Origin: Arcobacter suis CECT 7833
Lineage (GTDB): Bacteria; Campylobacterota; Campylobacteria; Campylobacterales; Arcobacteraceae
Length of the DNA: 64,000 bases
Assembly (NCBI RefSeq): GCF_003544815.1
Contig: NZ_CP032100.1
Span: 186,001-250,000 of the forward strand
Direction: 5' to 3'
Each line of letters opens with the position of its first letter. Within the stretch, counting starts at the first letter, position 1. Both the position numbers and the translations under genes were made by a program. The notes beneath the pieces are model-generated. The model was not told the origin of the DNA. It was given only the letters and a program-made list of their open reading frames with translations, and ran no database searches. Positions 56,167-64,000 of this stretch are shown here, in pieces.

Positions 56167-59100
56167 CAGTTGCTGGAACATTAACTGTTCAAGATTCAAC
56201 AGATACAACAACAGTAACAGTAGGTACTGCAACTGTTAATGAAGATGCAACTACAGCAATAGTAAAAGTTACATTAGCAGGACATATCTTTAAAACAGGA
56301 GAGACTGTAACAGTAACATTAGCAGATGGAACAGAAGTTGAGTTTACTCAAAATGGTTCAAAAGATGCAACATTCACATTTACAGCAGATTCAGATTCAA
56401 TAATAGAAGCAGATGCCACAAAAGATATTACAGCAACTGTAGTAAGTGATAAAGGAATAATTGAAAACCCAGTTGTAAATGCTGGAACATTAACTGTTCA
56501 AGATTCAACAGATACAACAACAGTAACAGTAGGTACTGCAACTGTTAATGAAGATGCAACTACAGCAATAGTAAAAGTTACATTAGCAGGACATATCTTT
56601 AAAACAGGAGAGACTGTAACAGTAACATTAGCAGATGGAACAGAAGTTGAGTTTACTCAAAATGGTTCAAAAGATGCAACATTCACATTTACAGCAGATT
56701 CAGATTCAATAATAGAAGCAGATGCCACAAAAGATATTACAGCAACTGTAGTAAGTGATAAAGGAATAATTGAAAACCCAGTTGTAAATGCTGGAACATT
56801 AACTGTTCAAGATTCAACAGATACAACAACAGTAACAGTAGGTACTGCAACTGTTAATGAAGATGCAACTACAGCAATAGTAAAAGTTACATTAGCAGGA
56901 CATATCTTTAAAACAGGAGAGACTGTAACAGTAACATTAGCAGATGGAACAGAAGTTGAGTTTACTCAAAATGGTTCAAAAGATGCAACATTCACATTTA
57001 CAGCAGATTCAGATTCAATAATAGAAGCAGATGCCACAAAAGATATTACAGCAACTGTAGTAAGTGATAAAGGAATAATTGAAAACCCAGTTGTAAATGC
57101 TGGAACATTAACTGTTCAAGATTCAACAGATACAACAACAGTAACAGTAGGTACTGCAACTGTTAATGAAGATGCAACTACAGCAATAGTAAAAGTTACA
57201 TTAGCAGGACATATCTTTAAAACAGGAGAGACTGTAACAGTAACATTAGCAGATGGAACAGAAGTTGAGTTTACTCAAAATGGTTCAAAAGATGCAACAT
57301 TCACATTTACAGCAGATTCAGATTCAATAATAGAAGCAGATGCCACAAAAGATATTACAGCAACTGTAGTAAGTGATAAAGGAATAATTGAAAACCCAGT
57401 TGTAAATGCTGGAACATTAACTGTTCAAGATTCAACAGATACAACAACAGTAACAGTAGGTACTGCAACTGTTAATGAAGATGCAACTACAGCAATAGTA
57501 AAAGTTACATTAGCAGGACATATCTTTAAAACAGGAGAGACTGTAACAGTAACATTAGCAGATGGAACAGAAGTTGAGTTTACTCAAAATGGTTCAAAAG
57601 ATGCAACATTCACATTTACAGCAGATTCAGATTCAATAATAGAAGCAGATGCCACAAAAGATATTACAGCAACTGTAGTAAGTGATAAAGGAATAATTGA
57701 AAACCCAGTTGTAAATGCTGGAACATTAACTGTTCAAGATTCAACAGATACAACAACAGTAACAGTAGGTACTGCAACTGTTAATGAAGATGCAACTACA
57801 GCAATAGTAAAAGTTACATTAGCAGGACATATCTTTAAAACAGGAGAGACTGTAACAGTAACATTAGCAGATGGAACAGAAGTTGAGTTTACTCAAAATG
57901 GTTCAAAAGATGCAACATTCACATTTACAGCAGATTCAGATTCAATAATAGAAGCAGATGCCACAAAAGATATTACAGCAACTGTAGTAAGTGATAAAGG
58001 AATAATTGAAAACCCAGTTGTAAATGCTGGAACATTAACTGTTCAAGATTCAACAGATACAACAACAGTAACAGTAGGTACTGCAACTGTTAATGAAGAT
58101 GCAACTACAGCAATAGTAAAAGTTACATTAGCAGGACATATCTTTAAAACAGGAGAGACTGTAACAGTAACATTAGCAGATGGAACAGAAGTTGAGTTTA
58201 CTCAAAATGGTTCAAAAGATGCAACATTCACATTTACAGCAGATTCAGATTCAATAATAGAAGCAGATGCCACAAAAGATATTACAGCAACTGTAGTAAG
58301 TGATAAAGGAATAATTGAAAACCCAGTTGTAAATGCTGGAACATTAACTGTTCAAGATTCAACAGATACAACAACAGTAACAGTAGGTACTGCAACTGTT
58401 AATGAAGATGCAACTACAGCAATAGTAAAAGTTACATTAGCAGGACATATCTTTAAAACAGGAGAGACTGTAACAGTAACATTAGCAGATGGAACAGAAG
58501 TTGAGTTTACTCAAAATGGTTCAAAAGATGCAACATTCACATTTACAGCAGATTCAGATTCAATAATAGAAGCAGATGCCACAAAAGATATTACAGCAAC
58601 TGTAGTAAGTGATAAAGGAATAATTGAAAACCCAGTTGTAAATGCTGGAACATTAACTGTTCAAGATTCAACAGATACAACAACAGTAACAGTAGGTACT
58701 GCAACTGTTAATGAAGATGCAACTACAGCAATAGTAAAAGTTACATTAGCAGGACATATCTTTAAAACAGGAGAGACTGTAACAGTAACATTAGCAGATG
58801 GAACAGAAGTTGAGTTTACTCAAAATGGTTCAAAAGATGCAACATTCACATTTACAGCAGATTCAGATTCAATAATAGAAGCAGATGCCACAAAAGATAT
58901 TACAGCAACTGTAGTAAGTGATAAAGGAATAATTGAAAACCCAGTTGTAAATGCTGGAACATTAACTGTTCAAGATTCAACAGATACAACAACAGTAACA
59001 GTAGGTACTGCAACTGTTAATGAAGATGCAACTACAGCAATAGTAAAAGTTACATTAGCAGGACATATCTTTAAAACAGGAGAGACTGTAACAGTAACAT

Positions 59101-62100
59101 TAGCAGATGGAACAGAAGTTGAGTTTACTCAAAATGGTTCAAAAGATGCAACATTCACATTTACAGCAGATTCAGATTCAATAATAGAAGCAGATGCCAC
59201 AAAAGATATTACAGCAACTGTAGTAAGTGATAAAGGAATAATTGAAAACCCAGTTGTAAATGCTGGAACATTAACTGTTCAAGATTCAACAGATACAACA
59301 ACAGTAACAGTAGGTACTGCAACTGTTAATGAAGATGCAACTACAGCAATAGTAAAAGTTACATTAGCAGGACATATCTTTAAAACAGGAGAGACTGTAA
59401 CAGTAACATTAGCAGATGGAACAGAAGTTGAGTTTACTCAAAATGGTTCAAAAGATGCAACATTCACATTTACAGCAGATTCAGATTCAATAATAGAAGC
59501 AGATGCCACAAAAGATATTACAGCAACTGTAGTAAGTGATAAAGGAATAATTGAAAACCCAGTTGTAAATGCTGGAACATTAACTGTTCAAGATTCAACA
59601 GATACAACAACAGTAACAGTAGGTACTGCAACTGTTAATGAAGATGCAACTACAGCAATAGTAAAAGTTACATTAGCAGGACATATCTTTAAAACAGGAG
59701 AGACTGTAACAGTAACATTAGCAGATGGAACAGAAGTTGAGTTTACTCAAAATGGTTCAAAAGATGCAACATTCACATTTACAGCAGATTCAGATTCAAT
59801 AATAGAAGCAGATGCCACAAAAGATATTACAGCAACTGTAGTAAGTGATAAAGGAATAATTGAAAACCCAGTTGTAAATGCTGGAACATTAACTGTTCAA
59901 GATTCAACAGATACAACAACAGTAACAGTAGGTACTGCAACTGTTAATGAAGATGCAACTACAGCAATAGTAAAAGTTACATTAGCAGGACATATCTTTA
60001 AAACAGGAGAGACTGTAACAGTAACATTAGCAGATGGAACAGAAGTTGAGTTTACTCAAAATGGTTCAAAAGATGCAACATTCACATTTACAGCAGATTC
60101 AGATTCAATAATAGAAGCAGATGCCACAAAAGATATTACAGCAACTGTAGTAAGTGATAAAGGAATAATTGAAAACCCAGTTGTAAATGCTGGAACATTA
60201 ACTGTTCAAGATTCAACAGATACAACAACAGTAACAGTAGGTACTGCAACTGTTAATGAAGATGCAACTACAGCAATAGTAAAAGTTACATTAGCAGGAC
60301 ATATCTTTAAAACAGGAGAGACTGTAACAGTAACATTAGCAGATGGAACAGAAGTTGAGTTTACTCAAAATGGTTCAAAAGATGCAACATTCACATTTAC
60401 AGCAGATTCAGATTCAATAATAGAAGCAGATGCCACAAAAGATATTACAGCAACTGTAGTAAGTGATAAAGGAATAATTGAAAACCCAGTTGTAAATGCT
60501 GGAACATTAACTGTTCAAGATTCAACAGATACAACAACAGTAACAGTAGGTACTGCAACTGTTAATGAAGATGCAACTACAGCAATAGTAAAAGTTACAT
60601 TAGCAGGACATATCTTTAAAACAGGAGAGACTGTAACAGTAACATTAGCAGATGGAACAGAAGTTGAGTTTACTCAAAATGGTTCAAAAGATGCAACATT
60701 CACATTTACAGCAGATTCAGATTCAATAATAGAAGCAGATGCCACAAAAGATATTACAGCAACTGTAGTAAGTGATAAAGGAATAATTGAAAACCCAGTT
60801 GTAAATGCTGGAACATTAACTGTTCAAGATTCAACAGATACAACAACAGTAACAGTAGGTACTGCAACTGTTAATGAAGATGCAACTACAGCAATAGTAA
60901 AAGTTACATTAGCAGGACATATCTTTAAAACAGGAGAGACTGTAACAGTAACATTAGCAGATGGAACAGAAGTTGAGTTTACTCAAAATGGTTCAAAAGA
61001 TGCAACATTCACATTTACAGCAGATTCAGATTCAATAATAGAAGCAGATGCCACAAAAGATATTACAGCAACTGTAGTAAGTGATAAAGGAATAATTGAA
61101 AACCCAGTTGTAAATGCTGGAACATTAACTGTTCAAGATTCAACAGATACAACAACAGTAACAGTAGGTACTGCAACTGTTAATGAAGATGCAACTACAG
61201 CAATAGTAAAAGTTACATTAGCAGGACATATCTTTAAAACAGGAGAGACTGTAACAGTAACATTAGCAGATGGAACAGAAGTTGAGTTTACTCAAAATGG
61301 TTCAAAAGATGCAACATTCACATTTACAGCAGATTCAGATTCAATAATAGAAGCAGATGCCACAAAAGATATTACAGCAACTGTAGTAAGTGATAAAGGA
61401 ATAATTGAAAACCCAGTTGTAAATGCTGGAACATTAACTGTTCAAGATTCAACAGATACAACAACAGTAACAGTAGGTACTGCAACTGTTAATGAAGATG
61501 CAACTACAGCAATAGTAAAAGTTACATTAGCAGGACATATCTTTAAAACAGGAGAGACTGTAACAGTAACATTAGCAGATGGAACAGAAGTTGAGTTTAC
61601 TCAAAATGGTTCAAAAGATGCAACATTCACATTTACAGCAGATTCAGATTCAATAATAGAAGCAGATGCCACAAAAGATATTACAGCAACTGTAGTAAGT
61701 GATAAAGGAATAATTGAAAACCCAGTTGTAAATGCTGGAACATTAACTGTTCAAGATTCAACAGATACAACAACAGTAACAGTAGGTACTGCAACTGTTA
61801 ATGAAGATGCAACTACAGCAATAGTAAAAGTTACATTAGCAGGACATATCTTTAAAACAGGAGAGACTGTAACAGTAACATTAGCAGATGGAACAGAAGT
61901 TGAGTTTACTCAAAATGGTTCAAAAGATGCAACATTCACATTTACAGCAGATTCAGATTCAATAATAGAAGCAGATGCCACAAAAGATATTACAGCAACT
62001 GTAGTAAGTGATAAAGGAATAATTGAAAACCCAGTTGTAAATGCTGGAACATTAACTGTTCAAGATTCAACAGATACAACAACAGTAACAGTAGGTACTG

Positions 62101-64000
62101 CAACTGTTAATGAAGATGCAACTACAGCAATAGTAAAAGTTACATTAGCAGGACATATCTTTAAAACAGGAGAGACTGTAACAGTAACATTAGCAGATGG
62201 AACAGAAGTTGAGTTTACTCAAAATGGTTCAAAAGATGCAACATTCACATTTACAGCAGATTCAGATTCAATAATAGAAGCAGATGCCACAAAAGATATT
62301 ACAGCAACTGTAGTAAGTGATAAAGGAATAATTGAAAACCCAGTTGTAAATGCTGGAACATTAACTGTTCAAGATTCAACAGATACAACAACAGTAACAG
62401 TAGGTACTGCAACTGTTAATGAAGATGCAACTACAGCAATAGTAAAAGTTACATTAGCAGGACATATCTTTAAAACAGGAGAGACTGTAACAGTAACATT
62501 AGCAGATGGAACAGAAGTTGAGTTTACTCAAAATGGTTCAAAAGATGCAACATTCACATTTACAGCAGATTCAGATTCAATAATAGAAGCAGATGCCACA
62601 AAAGATATTACAGCAACTGTAGTAAGTGATAAAGGAATAATTGAAAACCCAGTTGTAAATGCTGGAACATTAACTGTTCAAGATTCAACAGATACAACAA
62701 CAGTAACAGTAGGTACTGCAACTGTTAATGAAGATGCAACTACAGCAATAGTAAAAGTTACATTAGCAGGACATATCTTTAAAACAGGAGAGACTGTAAC
62801 AGTAACATTAGCAGATGGAACAGAAGTTGAGTTTACTCAAAATGGTTCAAAAGATGCAACATTCACATTTACAGCAGATTCAGATTCAATAATAGAAGCA
62901 GATGCCACAAAAGATATTACAGCAACTGTAGTAAGTGATAAAGGAATAATTGAAAACCCAGTTGTAAATGCTGGAACATTAACTGTTCAAGATTCAACAG
63001 ATACAACAACAGTAACAGTAGGTACTGCAACTGTTAATGAAGATGCAACTACAGCAATAGTAAAAGTTACATTAGCAGGACATATCTTTAAAACAGGAGA
63101 GACTGTAACAGTAACATTAGCAGATGGAACAGAAGTTGAGTTTACTCAAAATGGTTCAAAAGATGCAACATTCACATTTACAGCAGATTCAGATTCAATA
63201 ATAGAAGCAGATGCCACAAAAGATATTACAGCAACTGTAGTAAGTGATAAAGGAATAATTGAAAACCCAGTTGTAAATGCTGGAACATTAACTGTTCAAG
63301 ATTCAACAGATACAACAACAGTAACAGTAGGTACTGCAACTGTTAATGAAGATGCAACTACAGCAATAGTAAAAGTTACATTAGCAGGACATATCTTTAA
63401 AACAGGAGAGACTGTAACAGTAACATTAGCAGATGGAACAGAAGTTGAGTTTACTCAAAATGGTTCAAAAGATGCAACATTCACATTTACAGCAGATTCA
63501 GATTCAATAATAGAAGCAGATGCCACAAAAGATATTACAGCAACTGTAGTAAGTGATAAAGGAATAATTGAAAACCCAGTTGTAAATGCTGGAACATTAA
63601 CTGTTCAAGATTCAACAGATACAACAACAGTAACAGTAGGTACTGCAACTGTTAATGAAGATGCAACTACAGCAATAGTAAAAGTTACATTAGCAGGACA
63701 TATCTTTAAAACAGGAGAGACTGTAACAGTAACATTAGCAGATGGAACAGAAGTTGAGTTTACTCAAAATGGTTCAAAAGATGCAACATTCACATTTACA
63801 GCAGATTCAGATTCAATAATAGAAGCAGATGCCACAAAAGATATTACAGCAACTGTAGTAAGTGATAAAGGAATAATTGAAAACCCAGTTGTAAATGCTG
63901 GAACATTAACTGTTCAAGATTCAACAGATACAACAACAGTAACAGTAGGTACTGCAACTGTTAATGAAGATGCAACTACAGCAATAGTAAAAGTTACATT
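55563..64000 (+). CDS. Giant T1SS adhesin 2 (runs off window)
   Basis: Second secreted adhesin, open for at least 2812 codons with no stop inside the window. It begins with the same retention module as adhesin 1, including AAAAG at residues 147-151 (LapG-type cleavage candidate), and AGGAG lies before the ATG. From residue 204 onward it is built almost wholly of a 103-residue domain starting AGTLTVQDSTDTTTVTVG, rich in Thr, Val, Asp and Ala with an Ig-like/Calx-beta-like strand pattern. The domain differs from the 102-residue one of adhesin 1. Its C-terminal export signal is outside the window. Confidence 0.93.
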   Translation, partial: MKLTIKTQSGQKVVDLNSDLQFNTIKGEQYVFSNGFSNYVLNFKDNQESVTLTFNVNGKSIKVELNGIVPLLQANTTNMPNPTAIIINKDLNEKDVDSIVENNSFDGGEIIDRLEALLSKPVELGDNVSSNLTLITNYQTLLESLGAAAAGAEAGGNATGNGSTFNSIFSINDRGLNDIADTARWENLNESIANIPVDTADTVAGTLTVQDSTDTTTVTVGTATVNEDATTAIVKVTLAGHIFKTGETVTVTLADGTEVEFTQNGSKDATFTFTADSDSIIEADATKDITATVVSDKGIIENPVVNAGTLTVQDSTDTTTVTVGTATVNEDATTAIVKVTLAGHIFKTGETVTVTLADGTEVEFTQNGSKDATFTFTADSDSIIEADATKDITATVVSDKGIIENPVVNAGTLTVQDSTDTTTVTVGTATVNEDATTAIVKVTLAGHIFKTGETVTVTLADGTEVEFTQNGSKDATFTFTADSDSIIEADATKDITATVVSDKGIIENPVVNAGTLTVQDSTDTTTVTVGTATVNEDATTAIVKVTLAGHIFKTGETVTVTLADGTEVEFTQNGSKDATFTFTADSDSIIEADATKDITATVVSDKGIIENPVVNAGTLTVQDSTDTTTVTVGTATVNEDATTAIVKVTLAGHIFKTGETVTVTLADGTEVEFTQNGSKDATFTFTADSDSIIEADATKDITATVVSDKGIIENPVVNAGTLTVQDSTDTTTVTVGTATVNEDATTAIVKVTLAGHIFKTGETVTVTLADGTEVEFTQNGSKDATFTFTADSDSIIEADATKDITATVVSDKGIIENPVVNAGTLTVQDSTDTTTVTVGTATVNEDATTAIVKVTLAGHIFKTGETVTVTLADGTEVEFTQNGSKDATFTFTADSDSIIEADATKDITATVVSDKGIIENPVVNAGTLTVQDSTDTTTVTVGTATVNEDATTAIVKVTLAGHIFKTGETVTVTLADGTEVEFTQNGSKDATFTFTADSDSIIEADATKDITATVVSDKGIIENPVVNAGTLTVQDSTDTTTVTVGTATVNEDATTAIVKVTLAGHIFKTGETVTVTLADGTEVEFTQNGSKDATFTFTADSDSIIEADATKDITATVVSDKGIIENPVVNAGTLTVQDSTDTTTVTVGTATVNEDATTAIVKVTLAGHIFKTGETVTVTLADGTEVEFTQNGSKDATFTFTADSDSIIEADATKDITATVVSDKGIIENPVVNAGTLTVQDSTDTTTVTVGTATVNEDATTAIVKVTLAGHIFKTGETVTVTLADGTEVEFTQNGSKDATFTFTADSDSIIEADATKDITATVVSDKGIIENPVVNAGTLTVQDSTDTTTVTVGTATVNEDATTAIVKVTLAGHIFKTGETVTVTLADGTEVEFTQNGSKDATFTFTADSDSIIEADATKDITATVVSDKGIIENPVVNAGTLTVQDSTDTTTVTVGTATVNEDATTAIVKVTLAGHIFKTGETVTVTLADGTEVEFTQNGSKDATFTFTADSDSIIEADATKDITATVVSDKGIIENPVVNAGTLTVQDSTDTTTVTVGTATVNEDATTAIVKVTLAGHIFKTGETVTVTLADGTEVEFTQNGSKDATFTFTADSDSIIEADATKDITATVVSDKGIIENPVVNAGTLTVQDSTDTTTVTVGTATVNEDATTAIVKVTLAGHIFKTGETVTVTLADGTEVEFTQNGSKDATFTFTADSDSIIEADATKDITATVVSDKGIIENPVVNAGTLTVQDSTDTTTVTVGTATVNEDATTAIVKVTLAGHIFKTGETVTVTLADGTEVEFTQNGSKDATFTFTADSDSIIEADATKDITATVVSDKGIIENPVVNAGTLTVQDSTDTTTVTVGTATVNEDATTAIVKVTLAGHIFKTGETVTVTLADGTEVEFTQNGSKDATFTFTADSDSIIEADATKDITATVVSDKGIIENPVVNAGTLTVQDSTDTTTVTVGTATVNEDATTAIVKVTLAGHIFKTGETVTVTLADGTEVEFTQNGSKDATFTFTADSDSIIEADATKDITATVVSDKGIIENPVVNAGTLTVQDSTDTTTVTVGTATVNEDATTAIVKVTLAGHIFKTGETVTVTLADGTEVEFTQNGSKDATFTFTADSDSIIEADATKDITATVVSDKGIIENPVVNAGTLTVQDSTDTTTVTVGTATVNEDATTAIVKVTLAGHIFKTGETVTVTLADGTEVEFTQNGSKDATFTFTADSDSIIEADATKDITATVVSDKGIIENPVVNAGTLTVQDSTDTTTVTVGTATVNEDATTAIVKVTLAGHIFKTGETVTVTLADGTEVEFTQNGSKDATFTFTADSDSIIEADATKDITATVVSDKGIIENPVVNAGTLTVQDSTDTTTVTVGTATVNEDATTAIVKVTLAGHIFKTGETVTVTLADGTEVEFTQNGSKDATFTFTADSDSIIEADATKDITATVVSDKGIIENPVVNAGTLTVQDSTDTTTVTVGTATVNEDATTAIVKVTLAGHIFKTGETVTVTLADGTEVEFTQNGSKDATFTFTADSDSIIEADATKDITATVVSDKGIIENPVVNAGTLTVQDSTDTTTVTVGTATVNEDATTAIVKVTLAGHIFKTGETVTVTLADGTEVEFTQNGSKDATFTFTADSDSIIEADATKDITATVVSDKGIIENPVVNAGTLTVQDSTDTTTVTVGTATVNEDATTAIVKVTLAGHIFKTGETVTVTLADGTEVEFTQNGSKDATFTFTADSDSIIEADATKDITATVVSDKGIIENPVVNAGTLTVQDSTDTTTVTVGTATVNEDATTAIVKVT
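56172..64000 (+). repeat. At least 25 tandem 309-bp repeats in adhesin 2
   Basis: Unit starts are at 56172, 56481, 56790, 57099 and every 309 bases to 63897, giving 25 complete units and a partial one at the window edge. Lines of units 1, 2 and 21 compared base by base match, and no difference was seen elsewhere. 309 bases is 103 codons, so copy-number change keeps the frame. The array is visibly richer in G+C than flanking DNA. Confidence 0.95.

Noticed and set aside
56172-64000. CRISPR array or satellite
   Set aside because: Units are 309 bases with no spacers and form one continuous open frame of an adhesin domain.

Overview
The window is low-GC DNA from a member of the Campylobacterota, most likely an Arcobacter-type genome (Arcobacteraceae). 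The assignment rests on AT-rich coding sequence, frequent TTG starts, TATAAT-type promoters mostly without a clear -35, and lineage-typical genes: a DUF3373 porin, a cytochrome-like protein without CXXCH, a LeuC of epsilon type, an OadA/OadG pair and a short NFACT protein. It is chromosomal. I found no insertion sequence, integrase, CRISPR array, rRNA gene or replication origin.

Left part (1-12 kb): a phosphate-uptake block on the minus strand (pstS, an EAL-CBS-GGDEF c-di-GMP protein, partial pstC) with Pho-box-like arrays in front of both pst genes. Then come prfA and rpsT (minus) and, on plus, glmM-lspA, leuC-mobA and a three-gene sulfur operon (type II sulfide:quinone oxidoreductase, small membrane protein, triple-rhodanese protein).

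Middle (12-32 kb): the thrS-infC-rpmI-rplT translation cluster; a DUF3373 porin and cytochrome-like protein; an NFACT protein and a TraT-like lipoprotein; a tightly overlapping seven-gene operon (cdsA, dxr, a membrane protein, a hydrolase, tsaD, yciH, nnr); solitary thiG; a tRNA cluster (Pro, His, Arg, Leu, Gly, Arg) behind a consensus promoter; a biotin-dependent decarboxylase pair; and an AraC/GyrI regulator that looks leaderless. A divergent Aat-like transferase and a Tyr/Arg/His-rich secreted protein follow.

Right part (32-64 kb): a PLD-helicase-DUF3427 protein and a PsiE-like membrane protein, then a leftward signalling operon (response regulator, histidine kinase with two solute-binding domains, membrane diguanylate cyclase). 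Divergent from it is a type I secretion system (TolC, LapB-type ABC transporter, HlyD-type adaptor) followed by two tandem giant adhesin genes. Both adhesins begin with a nearly identical retention module carrying an Ala-rich LapG-like cleavage site. The first (3083 aa) holds five 306-bp repeats that look identical; the second runs off the window and holds at least 25 consecutive 309-bp units with no difference found on inspection.

The most striking theme is c-di-GMP-linked cell-surface adhesion: transporter, two giant repeat adhesins, and two c-di-GMP enzymes in the same 64 kb. The sulfide-oxidation operon and the Pho-controlled pst locus interrupted by a c-di-GMP gene are the next most notable. 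All functional calls come from reading motifs in the sequence; no database search was run.
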